64,000 nucleotides of DNA from an uncultured Eubacteriales bacterium (GCA_934434925.1 CAKSAC010000007.1:1-64000); one strand, 5' to 3'. Counted from the stretch's first letter, positions 51,269 to 60,316 are shown. Translations and numbers: made by a program. Notes: a model not told the origin generated them from the letters alone.

Positions 51269-52525
51269 ATGCTTCTGCCAAAAACCGATTCCGAAAAAAA
51301 ACGCGAAATCATAACCATCTGCCTCTTTCTTCTGTGCGTGGTGCTGTCTTCCATGAATTTTATGGGAAAATACTTTTACTGCGTGTATACCGGCGCCGTC
51401 TTTCTCTTCGCGTTCCGGAATAAAACGGCAAAACTGCCGGTTTGCGTCGCGTTTTTTGCACTGTTTCTCTTTGCGGTATGCGCGGATATTTTCAGCGACC
51501 CCGCTTTGTTCGGACCGGAACCGACGAGATATCTGAAGCCCTTTGCCTTCCCCCTCATTTTCGCCATGGGATATAATTATTTCAAAGAAGAAGAACCGCT
51601 CGGCCTGAGCGACAAAAAACTGGTCCTGCTCGTTTCATGCGTGGCCGGCGGCGGCCTGATCCATATTATGCTGAACTTCGCTCTCCATCTCACTCTGCAC
51701 GGAACCGCCGTTGACGGAAGAAGCACCGTGGATTTCTGGTCGCGGCAGATTGTCAGCGCGACCATCCAGGCCGCTCTCGGCTGTGTGTTCATCGGGCTGG
51801 CGGCGGCATGGATATTTTCCGAAGCGAAACTCTATAAAAAAATCGTCGCGGTCCTCGGGTTAGCCATCTTCTTCGGATATAATCTGATCCTCGCGGGAAG
51901 AATGCCGATCGCCCTTTTTTTCCTGGCGGTCTTTGCCGCGGCGGTTCTCTTCTTTTCCGCCTATCGGGGGCCGGACAGCAAAAAATACAAAATCCGGGTG
52001 CTGTGCGCCGTTTTGCTTTTGGCCTTCTCCCTTGCGCTCATCTGTATTTTCGATATCGCCAACCTGAAAACCACCATCGTGCATTCGCCTCTTTATCAGC
52101 GCTTCTTCGGCCGGGATTCCATGGGGCTGACCGAAGACACCCGGCTGGAATGCAAAGCCGCGTATCTTTCCCGCCTCTTTTCCCATCTGACCGGCGGCGG
52201 AAATATATATAAAGAAACCGGCGTTCACGCGCACGATTTGTATCTTGACACCTGGGATGTCACCGGGGCGCTCTCGGCTCTTGCAATCGTCGTTTACTGC
52301 GTTTCTTCCTTCATCAACAGCGCGCGGTTCATCTTCAATCGGAACCACTCCTTTGAAGCACGGCAGATCGTTTTCTGCGTATATCTTGTGCTGCACGTGC
52401 AATTTCTGTTTGAGCCTATTATGGTCGGCCTTCCGTGGCTTTTCGCCTCTCTTTGTCTCATAGACGGATATATCGCCCGTATCAATGAAAAAACCCGGGG
52501 GCCCGTGTCGGAAAAACCGGCGTAA
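51269..52525 (+). CDS. Wzy-like O-antigen polymerase/ligase-type membrane protein
   Basis: The 418-residue protein has about ten to twelve hydrophobic helices and a large periplasm-side loop after the middle, with ATRLECKAAYLSRLF-like content (DTRLECKAAYL). RNHSFEARQIVF near the C-terminus is typical of such loops. The pattern fits a Wzy polymerase or O-antigen ligase-like protein. Its position amid glycosyltransferases and a flippase supports this. AAAGGATGAAAA precedes the ATG at 51269. Substrate cannot be told. Confidence 0.78.
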   Translation: MLLPKTDSEKKREIITICLFLLCVVLSSMNFMGKYFYCVYTGAVFLFAFRNKTAKLPVCVAFFALFLFAVCADIFSDPALFGPEPTRYLKPFAFPLIFAMGYNYFKEEEPLGLSDKKLVLLVSCVAGGGLIHIMLNFALHLTLHGTAVDGRSTVDFWSRQIVSATIQAALGCVFIGLAAAWIFSEAKLYKKIVAVLGLAIFFGYNLILAGRMPIALFFLAVFAAAVLFFSAYRGPDSKKYKIRVLCAVLLLAFSLALICIFDIANLKTTIVHSPLYQRFFGRDSMGLTEDTRLECKAAYLSRLFSHLTGGGNIYKETGVHAHDLYLDTWDVTGALSALAIVVYCVSSFINSARFIFNRNHSFEARQIVFCVYLVLHVQFLFEPIMVGLPWLFASLCLIDGYIARINEKTRGPVSEKPA

Positions 52526-52777
52526 AGACTGTATTTTCGTTCCTTTTCGTTCAAAAACCGAAAAAGACATCTACCGCTTCCGAAACAAAAACAAGCCTTC
52601 CGGACCATGCGGTTCCGTCGATACCGGCGCTGTCGGTGCTTTTCGTTGTCAGCGGCGATGGCTTCTCCGGGTGTGCGGGGCGGTTGCCCGCCGCGCGCCG
52701 GCGAACGGCAGGGGAACGCTGTGCCTGTGACCTGTTTCCGAGCGACGCACAACAAGACGCTCAAAAAGGAGTTTTCT

Positions 52778-53983
52778 ATGAAAATACTTCAGATCAATAC
52801 CGTCTACGGGGTGGGAAGCACCGGAAAAATGGCAGAGCAACTTCACGATTTGTGCCTGGCGCACGGCATCGAGTGCCTGACCGGACACCGTGACAACGGG
52901 AAATGGCCCCTGCGCGATGCATTGGAAATCAGCGGCAGGTTTAACGGCCGCGTACATGGTTTTTTGGCTCGTATGACCATGCTCAAAGGCTACTTTTCCT
53001 ATTTCAAAACGAAGATCTTTCTTCGCAAAGTGAAAAAATACCGCCCCGATGTCATTCACCTGCATAACCTGCACGGCTGTTATATTCACATCGGAGCCTT
53101 GATGAAGTATATCAAAAAAGAACGGATACCCGTGGTGTTCACTCTCCATGATTGCTGGGCCTTTACGGCGATCTGCCCCCACTTTTCTCTGGCCAAATGC
53201 AACAAGTGGAAAAGCGGCTGCGGGCATTGCCCCCAGCGGCGCAAGTATTCCTCTTCCCCCATCGATTTATCCCGCGCCGTGTGGAAAAACAAGAAAAAAT
53301 GGTTTTCCGGGGTGCCGCAGATGATTATAGTTACCCCGTCGGCATGGTTAGCCGACCTTACCCGGCAATCCTTCCTCGGGCAATATCCCGTCCGCGTTAT
53401 CCCCAACGGCATTGATTTGTCGGTTTTTTCGCCTGTTGAGTCGGATTTCCGTGTACGGCATGGGCTGGAAAACAAAAAGATCGTCTTGGCGGTTTCGTTC
53501 GGCTGGAGCTACGAAAAAGGATTGGATGTCATGATCGCGCTTGCCGGTCGCCTGCCGGACGATTACCAGATTGTGCTGGTCGGTACTGACGAAGCAACCG
53601 AAAATCAGTTGCCGGAAAACATTCTCGCTATACGCAGGACAAACGACCAGCAGGAATTAGCCGCAATCTATTCTGCGGCGGATGTTTTTGTCAACCCCAC
53701 CCGAGAGGATAATTACCCGACCGTTAACATGGAAGCCATCGCATGCGGCACGCCGGTTCTGACCTTTTGTACCGGCGGCAGCCCGGAGTCCGTAGACCCG
53801 AGTTGCGGCAGCGTTTTGAATACAGACGATGCGGACACTCTGGAAAAAGAGATTGTCCGTGTCTGTTCCGAGCGTCCGTATACGCAGGAAGATTGCCTGC
53901 GACACGCTGCGGATTTTGATAAAACCGCGCGCCAGGAGGAATACATTGCGTTGTACCGCGATCTGGGAAGGGCCGAGTCATGA
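52778..53983 (+). CDS. GT4-type glycosyltransferase (paralogue of the first)
   Basis: The 401-residue GT-B enzyme is clearly related to the gene at 48662: IHLHNLHGCYIHIGAL and FTLHDCWAFTAICPH, cysteines in AKCNKWKSGCGHCPQ, IPNGIDLSVFSP and NYPTVNMEAIACGTPVLTF. The two probably arose by duplication and then took different sugars. AAAAAGGAGTTTTCT precedes the ATG at 52778; the open frame continues upstream but has no start support. Its stop overlaps the next gene by four bases. Confidence 0.9.
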   Translation: MKILQINTVYGVGSTGKMAEQLHDLCLAHGIECLTGHRDNGKWPLRDALEISGRFNGRVHGFLARMTMLKGYFSYFKTKIFLRKVKKYRPDVIHLHNLHGCYIHIGALMKYIKKERIPVVFTLHDCWAFTAICPHFSLAKCNKWKSGCGHCPQRRKYSSSPIDLSRAVWKNKKKWFSGVPQMIIVTPSAWLADLTRQSFLGQYPVRVIPNGIDLSVFSPVESDFRVRHGLENKKIVLAVSFGWSYEKGLDVMIALAGRLPDDYQIVLVGTDEATENQLPENILAIRRTNDQQELAAIYSAADVFVNPTREDNYPTVNMEAIACGTPVLTFCTGGSPESVDPSCGSVLNTDDADTLEKEIVRVCSERPYTQEDCLRHAADFDKTARQEEYIALYRDLGRAES

Positions 53984-55167
53984 AATTGTCTTTTTTCTCC
54001 AATTACTTTTCTCACCACCAGCAACCGCTCTGCGATGCATGGTATCGGATGTACGGGGATGATTTTGCATTCGTATCGACCGAACCCGTCCCGGAAGAGC
54101 GTATCCGCATGGGGTGGCGCACGTACGAAGGGGTTCCGTTTGAAATACACTGCCCCGGCGGCGACAACACCCCTCCCTTTGATATCGAAGCGTGTGATTC
54201 CGTCATTCTCGGGAATGCCCCGATGTCGCTCGTGCGGAGCAGACTGGAAAAGGGAAAAACCGTATTCAAGTATTCCGAAAGGGTTTTCAAAGACGGATAT
54301 AATTATCTGAAATGGCTCCCGAGATTATTTACATACCGAAAAAAATACGGAAGATATAAAAGTTTATATCTGCTTGCCGCCAGCGCATTTGCCTGTGCCG
54401 ATTTCAATATGCACGGAGTCTTTATCGGAAAAAGCTACAAGTGGGGATATTTCCCCGAGACGAAACATTATGACATCGGGCAGTTGCTGAGCGGTAAGGC
54501 GGAGCATACCCTGCTCTGGTGCGGCCGGCTGATCGATTGGAAGCATCCGGAGCTTGCCGTCGAAGTGGCGAGGAGACTGAAAGCGGAAAACTATTCTTTC
54601 CGTTTGGAAATGATCGGCACGGGCGCTTTGAAAGAACAGGTTCTTACCGGGATTGCAGAAAGCGGCTTGGAGGATTGCGTCAGCCTCATTGATTCTTTGA
54701 CGCCCGACGGGGTGCGCACGCATATGGAAAAAGCGCAGATTTTCATAGCTACCAGCGACTTCCATGAAGGCTGGGGAGCCGTTCTCAACGAATCCATGAA
54801 CAGCGGTTGTGCCGTTGTGGCAAGCCACGCAATCGGATCGGTTCCTTTCTTGATCCGGCATGGCGAAAACGGGCTGGTCTATCGGAACGGTCATGCCGAC
54901 GATCTGTATCAAAAGGTCAAAGCATTACTGGACTGCTCAAAGGAGCGGGAACGGATTTCGGAAGCGGCATACAGAACCATTACGGACCTGTGGAATGCCG
55001 AAGTCGCCGCCGAGAGATTTGTTCTATTGTCCGAGGAGATCGAAAAGCACGGATATTGCGATTTGTTTGAAGACGGGCCTTGCAGTCGGGCGGCGTTTGT
55101 CCGGAATAACTGGTTCCGAAAATCTTCTCAACCGAAAAGCCGTCAGCCGAAAACCGCTCCGCGATAA
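53980..55167 (+). CDS. GT4-type glycosyltransferase
   Basis: The 395-residue protein has the donor-side pattern TLLWCGRLIDWKHPELAVEVARRL, then LIDSLTPDGVRTHMEKAQIF, then SDFHEGWGAVLNESMNSGCAVVASHAIGS. The EGWGAVLNE glutamates match the GT4 EX7E motif. The start is ATG at 53980, overlapping the upstream stop. It is the fourth glycosyltransferase of the cluster. The basic tail (SQPKSRQPKTAPR) is unusual. The sugar is unknown. Confidence 0.87.
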   Translation: MKLSFFSNYFSHHQQPLCDAWYRMYGDDFAFVSTEPVPEERIRMGWRTYEGVPFEIHCPGGDNTPPFDIEACDSVILGNAPMSLVRSRLEKGKTVFKYSERVFKDGYNYLKWLPRLFTYRKKYGRYKSLYLLAASAFACADFNMHGVFIGKSYKWGYFPETKHYDIGQLLSGKAEHTLLWCGRLIDWKHPELAVEVARRLKAENYSFRLEMIGTGALKEQVLTGIAESGLEDCVSLIDSLTPDGVRTHMEKAQIFIATSDFHEGWGAVLNESMNSGCAVVASHAIGSVPFLIRHGENGLVYRNGHADDLYQKVKALLDCSKERERISEAAYRTITDLWNAEVAAERFVLLSEEIEKHGYCDLFEDGPCSRAAFVRNNWFRKSSQPKSRQPKTAPR

Positions 55168-55243
55168 ATTCGTGAAAGAAACCGTCTGCGCCGTTTTGTG
55201 AAAGATTGCGTTTTTCCGGCGAAATTTATAAGGAATCTTGACG

Positions 55244-56524
55244 ATGATAAAGAAGATCAAATATATTATCCACAGTCGTGTGGCCAGGAATGCAGGTTGG
55301 TTAATCGGCGGAAGAATCATACAGATTATCATCAGCTTCGCCGTCGGACTGCTTACCGCAAGATATCTCGGCCCGTCCAATTACGGACTGATCAATTATG
55401 CCGGAGCCTATACGGTATTTTTTTCGGCCATCTGTACGCTCGGAATAAATTCCGTCCTTGTCAAGGAGTTTGTGGACAACCCGGGTGAAGAAAGCACCGT
55501 AATCGGAACTTCTTTGGGGTTGAGAGCCATTTCCAGTCTTTTTTCGGCGTTTATGATATGCGGGATTTCTTTCTTTGCCGACGCCGGAGAACCAACGACT
55601 CAAATCGTGGTCATGCTATGCTCCTTAGGCGTGGTTTTTCAGATATTTGAAACCTTCAATTATTGGTTTCAGGCCAGGCTTCAATCAAAAACGACGGCGA
55701 TTGTGACGCTGATTGCCTATATGGTCACCTCTGCCTATAAAGTTTTTTTGCTTGCGACCCAAAAACCGGTTACGTATTTTGCGTTTGCTACGTCTGTTGA
55801 TTATCTTTGCGTGGCAATACTGCTCTGTATCTGTTATAAAAAACAGGGGGGCGGAAAACTGCGTTTTTCCAAAAAATACGGATGGTCACTCTTGAAAAAG
55901 AGTTACCATTTCATACTGCCCGGGTTAATGGTGGCGATCTATGGCCAAACAGACAAAATCATGCTCAAACACATCGTCAACGACGCGGAAACAGGATATT
56001 ATTCCACGGCGATCACCTTGTGTACTATCTGGTGCTTTGTATTAAATGCCATTATCGATTCGCTTTTTCCGCCGATTATGGAAGCGTTCCGGAACGACAA
56101 ACAGGATTTCGACAAGAAGAATAAACTGCTGTATTCCATCGTCTTTTATATTTCCGTGGCCGTTTCGGTCCTGTTTACATTGTTCGGAGGCTTTTTCATC
56201 AGGTTTTTATACGGAGAGGCTTATATGCCGTCCGTAGCGCCGTTACGGGTAATCACTTGGTCTACGGCATTTTCCTATTTGGGCGTGGCGAGAAATGCCT
56301 GGATCGTTTGCATGAACCGGCAAAGATGTTTGAAATATATTTATTTATCTGCGGCGGTTTTCAATGTTATTCTGAATTTTCTCTTTATTCCTTTATGGGG
56401 AGCGACCGGAGCGGCAGTCGCATCTTTGGCGGCACAGATTATCACCACATTTATTGCGCCGTTCTTTATCAAAGACATGCGAGAAAATTCGATTATGATG
56501 GTCAAAGCTATTATTTTCAAATAA
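55244..56524 (+). CDS. Oligosaccharide flippase (Wzx-like)
   Basis: The 426-residue protein has 12 or more transmembrane segments, starting with NAGWLIGGRIIQIIISFAVGLLTARYLGPSNYG. This is the typical Wzx/MOP start with the conserved glycine-proline loop. It moves lipid-linked repeat units to the outer face for a Wzy-type polymerase. AAGGAAT lies about 11 bases before the ATG at 55244; a TTG six bases upstream is less likely. It follows the glycosyltransferases and precedes the SDR gene. Confidence 0.9.
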   Translation: MIKKIKYIIHSRVARNAGWLIGGRIIQIIISFAVGLLTARYLGPSNYGLINYAGAYTVFFSAICTLGINSVLVKEFVDNPGEESTVIGTSLGLRAISSLFSAFMICGISFFADAGEPTTQIVVMLCSLGVVFQIFETFNYWFQARLQSKTTAIVTLIAYMVTSAYKVFLLATQKPVTYFAFATSVDYLCVAILLCICYKKQGGGKLRFSKKYGWSLLKKSYHFILPGLMVAIYGQTDKIMLKHIVNDAETGYYSTAITLCTIWCFVLNAIIDSLFPPIMEAFRNDKQDFDKKNKLLYSIVFYISVAVSVLFTLFGGFFIRFLYGEAYMPSVAPLRVITWSTAFSYLGVARNAWIVCMNRQRCLKYIYLSAAVFNVILNFLFIPLWGATGAAVASLAAQIITTFIAPFFIKDMRENSIMMVKAIIFK

Positions 56525-56543
56525 TCATAAACAGGAGAAAAAA

Positions 56544-57584
56544 ATGTCATTATTCACCAACAAAACGCTGCTTATCACCGGCGGAACCGGCTCGTTCGGC
56601 AATGCCGTCCTCAACCGTTTTCTCCGCACCGACATCGGAGAAATCCGCATTTTCTCGCGGGATGAGAAAAAACAGGATGATATGCGCCATGAATTCCAGA
56701 CAAAAATGCCCGAAGTGGCCGAAAAGATCAAATTTTATATCGGCGATGTGCGGGATCTGGAATCCTGCCGGGGCGCGATGCACGGCGTGGATTACATATT
56801 CCATGCGGCCGCGCTCAAACAGGTTCCGTCCTGCGAATTTTTCCCGATGGAAGCCGTGCGGACCAATGTCATCGGCACCGACAACGTGCTGACCGCCGCC
56901 ATTGAAGCCGGTGTGGAGTGCGTCATCTGCCTTTCCACCGACAAAGCGGCGTACCCGATCAACGCCATGGGGATCACCAAAGCCATTGAAGAGAAGGTCG
57001 CCGTTGCCAGATCCCGCCATTCGGGTAAAACAAAAATCTGCTGCACCCGTTACGGCAATGTCATGTGTTCGCGCGGCTCGGTCATCCCGCTCTGGATCGA
57101 CCAGATCAGAAACGGGAACCCGATCACGATTACCGAACCCTCTATGACCCGCTTTATCATGTCGCTGGAAGAAGCGGTCGATCTGGTTCTCTTTGCCTTT
57201 GAGCACGGTGAAAACGGCGATCTGCTGATCCAGAAGGCCCCCGCCTGCACCATCGAAACACAGGCAAAGGCCGTCTGCGAACTTTTCGGGGGGAAGACGG
57301 AAGACATCAAGGTGATCGGCATCCGCCACGGAGAAAAGATGTACGAAACGCTTCTCACCAACGAAGAGTGCGCCAAAGCCGTCGATATGGGGAATTTTTA
57401 CCGCGTTCCGGCCGACAACCGCGGGCTTAATTATGACAAATACTTCAAAGAAGGCGATGAAAAGCGCAACGTCCTCACGGAGTTCAATTCCAACAACACG
57501 CGCATTCTGGACGTTCGGGAAACGAAAGAAAAAATCGCGTCTCTTGCCTACATTCAGGAAGAATTGAAAAAAATGGGGAAATAA
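56544..57584 (+). CDS. CapE-like NDP-sugar dehydratase/epimerase
   Basis: The 346-residue protein is an extended SDR of the polysaccharide biosynthesis type: LITGGTGSFGNAVL (residues 9-22), IRIFSRDEKKQDDMR, the FHAAALKQVP motif and STDKAAYPINAMGITKAIEEK. In this group the usual Tyr of YxxxK is replaced by Met (MGITK). Relatives convert UDP-GlcNAc by 4,6-dehydration with C5 epimerisation, as CapE does. CapF- and CapG-like partners are not present. GGAGAAAAA precedes the ATG at 56544. It is the last gene of the cluster. Confidence 0.87.
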   Translation: MSLFTNKTLLITGGTGSFGNAVLNRFLRTDIGEIRIFSRDEKKQDDMRHEFQTKMPEVAEKIKFYIGDVRDLESCRGAMHGVDYIFHAAALKQVPSCEFFPMEAVRTNVIGTDNVLTAAIEAGVECVICLSTDKAAYPINAMGITKAIEEKVAVARSRHSGKTKICCTRYGNVMCSRGSVIPLWIDQIRNGNPITITEPSMTRFIMSLEEAVDLVLFAFEHGENGDLLIQKAPACTIETQAKAVCELFGGKTEDIKVIGIRHGEKMYETLLTNEECAKAVDMGNFYRVPADNRGLNYDKYFKEGDEKRNVLTEFNSNNTRILDVRETKEKIASLAYIQEELKKMGK

Positions 57585-57649
57585 GGCCCGTCCCTTTGTT
57601 CAAGTCCAGCCCCGGCGGCTTCGTATCAAGGTCGCCGAAAAAAGACCAG

Positions 57650-57692
57650 GCGGTTGTTTTTACCGAAGAGGTATGAAGCAACCGCTTGTTTT
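57650..57692 (+). terminator. Terminator of the polysaccharide cluster
   Basis: GCGGTTG and CAACCGC pair across an AT-rich interior and are followed by TTGTTTTG. Confidence 0.6.
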
Positions 57693-57753
57693 GCGATTTT
57701 GCGCGCTTCCCGGCAAACTTCGCGCGCAAGCGTGACAGACGCCCGGAAAGAAA

Positions 57754-57863
57754 GAAAAAAGACCGTGTTCCCAACGGTTTCTTCCCGCCGGAGCCGTTTG
57801 GCGGACTCACGCCGCTAACATCGATCTGAAAAGCCGATCGGCCCACTCGCACGGTCTTTTTCC
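57754..57863 (-). ncRNA. Possible structured RNA with long closing stem
   Basis: AAAAAGACCGTG (57756-57767) and CACGGTCTTTTT (57850-57861) form a 12-bp closing stem around about 80 bases. On the minus strand the inside folds into three further stems by eye: CGATC/GATCG, GCGG/CCGC and AACGG/CCGTT. The 3' side ends in TTTTTTCTTTCTTT. This could be a small RNA that ends in its own terminator, or only a bidirectional terminator with structured content. It lies between the converging polysaccharide cluster and TetR gene. I could not match it to a known RNA family. Confidence 0.35.
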
Positions 57864-57907
57864 GTGTTTTCGCCCGCAAGGGCTTTTTTTCGTAAGAGCA
57901 GGCAGTT

Positions 57908-58049
57908 CCGGGGGTTTCTCCGCAAAATAAAAAAACCGCCGCAGACAGACTTTGCAGCCCTGTGTGCAACGGTCTCTTCACGGCGTAATCCGCAACCTCT
58001 CCCGGAGCGAATGCAAAACCGCCGTGTCTTCCGGGAGGGGGGCGGTATC
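57908..58049. other. Gene-free stretch with nested inverted repeats
   Basis: ACGGCG and CGCCGT pair around 30 bases, and CTCTCCCGGAG partly pairs with CTTCCGGGAGG further on. The structure is weaker than the element at 57754. No gene is supported. Confidence 0.4.
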
Positions 58050-58604
58050 TCAGGTTCGCGGCAAACCTGCGTCGGTCACATCTTTTTCAATCCGGTTTCT
58101 CGCCTGTGCGACCAGCCGCTCGTTTTCGCGTTCTTCGGTCGATGCCAGCAACAGGGTTCCGTAAACGGTGGTAAGAAGCGAAACCCGGAGCGTCTCCCCT
58201 TCCTCCCCGGCAATCTGCACGGAAAGCCGGCGGATAGGCTCTTCAAATTCCGCGTGCCGGCAAAGCGATGAATGCGAAAGCAACAGGGAACGGTAATTCG
58301 GATTGGACAGAAAAAAACGCAGATACGCAAGAGAGAGTTCTGTCAGAAGGCGGGCGGGATCCCCGGAGAACGCCCCTCCGATCTCACGGCAGAGCAATTC
58401 CCATTTTCCCCGTACATACGAAAGGATTGCGCCGATCATATCTTCCCGATCCCGGAAATGCCGATAGGGTGCCGCGCAGGATACCTGCGCATTCTGCGCT
58501 ACCCGGCGCAAAGAAAAATCGCTTTCTCCATGTTCTTCTATTTCCCGAAGGCCGGAAAGAATCAGTCGCGTCCGCACATCGGTTTCAAGATTCGGTTCTT
58601 CCAT
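58050..58604 (-). CDS. TetR-family transcriptional regulator
   Basis: The 184-residue protein has an N-terminal TetR HTH (GESDFSLRRVAQNAQVS, then APYRHFRDREDMIGAIL). The C-terminal helical domain contains FLSNPNYRSLLLSHSSL. The ATG at 58604 follows AAAGGGGGAAAGC; an upstream ATG at 58640 has no such site. It is divergent from the aromatic amino acid operon across about 520 bases and may bind the palindrome at 59052-59070. Confidence 0.86.
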   Translation of the reverse strand: MEEPNLETDVRTRLILSGLREIEEHGESDFSLRRVAQNAQVSCAAPYRHFRDREDMIGAILSYVRGKWELLCREIGGAFSGDPARLLTELSLAYLRFFLSNPNYRSLLLSHSSLCRHAEFEEPIRRLSVQIAGEEGETLRVSLLTTVYGTLLLASTEERENERLVAQARNRIEKDVTDAGLPRT

Positions 58605-58700
58605 GCTTTCCCCCTTTGGCGGTATAACCGCCTCTTCCATACTCTCATTGTACCCTGTCTGCCGCCTTTTTGCAAGATGCTTTTTCTTTTTTCGTATTTT

Positions 58701-58870
58701 TCCGCCCGATACCCCCTTTGCCCGCCTTTTCCCACCGCCGAAAACTCCCGCCGCCGGCCCCCTTTTTCTGCCCCGCGCTCCCCTGCCACCCGCCTTTTTC
58801 CACCGCCGAAAACTCCCGCCGCCCGGCCCGCTTTTTTCTGCCCGATACCCTCTTTGCCCGCTTTTTCTCC
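58701..58870. repeat. 68-bp imperfect tandem repeat, about 2.5 copies
   Basis: TCCGCCCGATACC-type starts occur at 58701 and 58837, 136 bases apart (twice 68), with a diverged start at about 58767. CACCGCCGAAAACTCCCGCC recurs with a 68-base spacing. The plus strand is mostly pyrimidine, like the 19-bp array at 21489. No gene is seen between TetR and the aminotransferase. Confidence 0.7.
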
Positions 58871-59010
58871 ATCCAACGCCGGCCTCTCCTTTTCCCGGAA
58901 AACTCTACCGCAAATTCTTTCCCACACGAAATTCCACTTCAATCCCCCTGTGGAGTTTACTTTGGGAATTCACTTTTTTTATAAAATATGTGATATTTCT
59001 GTAAAATCTC

Positions 59011-59039
59011 TTGACCTTTTCCTCTTTCTCTGCTATAAT
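59011..59039 (+). promoter_or_regulatory. Promoter of the aromatic amino acid operon
   Basis: TTGACC (59011-59016), 17 bases and TATAAT (59034-59039), about 84 bases before the aminotransferase start. Confidence 0.85.
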
Positions 59040-59051
59040 AAACGCAATTCT

Positions 59052-59070
59052 ATGTTAACACTGTTAACAT
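59052..59070. promoter_or_regulatory. Perfect 19-bp palindromic operator
   Basis: ATGTTAACA-C-TGTTAACAT is a perfect inverted repeat with a one-base centre. It begins 12 bases after the -10 box, so a bound protein would sit over the transcription start region and block the operon. The divergent TetR is the nearest candidate binder. No T-box leader is seen. Confidence 0.7.
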
Positions 59071-59122
59071 CGTGGAAAAAGCAGGCAGCCTTCCGCTGAA
59101 AACCGAAAAAGGGGGATTCTGT

Positions 59123-60316
59123 ATGAATCATGCCGCAAAAGCCTTGGGTGCGCGCCGTTCCGCAATCCGGGAAATTTTTGAATACGGTTCCCGGAAAAAG
59201 AAAGAATGGGGAGAAGACGCAATTTTCGATCTTTCCCTCGGTAACCCCTCTGTTCCTCCGCCCCCCGAAGTGCAGGCTTCGCTATTGTCTCTTCTGAACA
59301 CGGCCGACCCGACCGCCCTGCACGGATATACCACTGCCGCCGGCGACATGGAAGTGCGGCGCGCCATCGCGGACTATTCCGAAAAAACGCTCGGCGTTCC
59401 GGCAGACCCCTCTCTCCTGTATCTGACTGTCGGCGCGGCGGCGGCTCTTTCCGCGTCGCTCGGGGCCTTGCTCACTCCGGCCGATGAAGCCATTGTCATT
59501 TCCCCATACTTTCCCGAATACCGGGTCTTCATTGAACATACCGGCGCCAAGGTCGTGGAGGTCCCGGCCAAGGAGCCGGACTTCACTCCGGACATGGAAG
59601 CGCTCGGGGCCGCCATTAACGAACGCACAGCCGTTCTTCTTCTGAACTCTCCCAATAATCCGACCGGCGTTGTCCTTTCGGAGAAGGAGCTGACCGCTCT
59701 CGGCGCCCTGCTCCGCCAAAAAGAAGAAACCTACGCGCACCCGATCTATCTGCTGTCGGACGAGCCTTACCGCGAACTGGTGTATGACGGTCTGAGCGCG
59801 CCTTCCCCGGCGGCTTATTACGACGATACGCTGGTCTGTTATTCTTTCAGCAAGTCTCTCTCCCTGCCCGGGGAACGTATCGGGTATGTGGCCGTTCATC
59901 CGCGTGCCGCCGATGCCCGTGATGTCTATCTCGCAATCATGGGGGCGGCGCGGGCGCTCGGCTATGTCTGCGCCCCCAGCCTCTTCCAGCACATGATCCC
60001 CGCCTGCCTCGGCAAAACCGCCGATATCCGCGTGTATGACCGGAACCGCCGCCGTTTGTATGAAGCCCTCACTTCCTTTGGCTTCCGGGTGGTGCGGCCG
60101 GGCGGCGCCTTCTATCTCTTTCTTCGCTCTCCGGAGCCGGATGCCGGTGCTTTTGCGGAAAAAGCCAAAGCCCGGGGCCTGCTCTTCGTACCGGGCGACA
60201 GTTTCGGCTGCCCCGGGTATGTCCGCGTCGCCTATTGCGTTCCGGAAGAGACGATTACCCGGTGTCTGCCGGTCTTTGCCGCGTTGGCCGAAGAATACGG
60301 CCTTAAAAAGAAGTGA
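59123..60316 (+). CDS. PLP-dependent aminotransferase (class I/II)
   Basis: The 397-residue protein is a fold-type I aminotransferase. SLGNPSVPPPPEV is at the N-terminus, NSPNNPTGVVLSEKEL is the cofactor-side motif, and the PLP lysine K244 is in CYSFSKSLSLPGERIG. It is probably an aspartate or aromatic aminotransferase. Being first in an operon with pheA, it could form phenylalanine from phenylpyruvate. AAAGGGGGATTCT precedes the ATG at 59123. The specificity is inferred from the neighbours. Confidence 0.88.
   Translation: MNHAAKALGARRSAIREIFEYGSRKKKEWGEDAIFDLSLGNPSVPPPPEVQASLLSLLNTADPTALHGYTTAAGDMEVRRAIADYSEKTLGVPADPSLLYLTVGAAAALSASLGALLTPADEAIVISPYFPEYRVFIEHTGAKVVEVPAKEPDFTPDMEALGAAINERTAVLLLNSPNNPTGVVLSEKELTALGALLRQKEETYAHPIYLLSDEPYRELVYDGLSAPSPAAYYDDTLVCYSFSKSLSLPGERIGYVAVHPRAADARDVYLAIMGAARALGYVCAPSLFQHMIPACLGKTADIRVYDRNRRRLYEALTSFGFRVVRPGGAFYLFLRSPEPDAGAFAEKAKARGLLFVPGDSFGCPGYVRVAYCVPEETITRCLPVFAALAEEYGLKKK

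Noticed and set aside
58640..59122. T-box leader before the aromatic operon
   Set aside because: The conserved T-box sequence and specifier stem are absent. Pyrimidine repeats and a palindromic operator fill the region.
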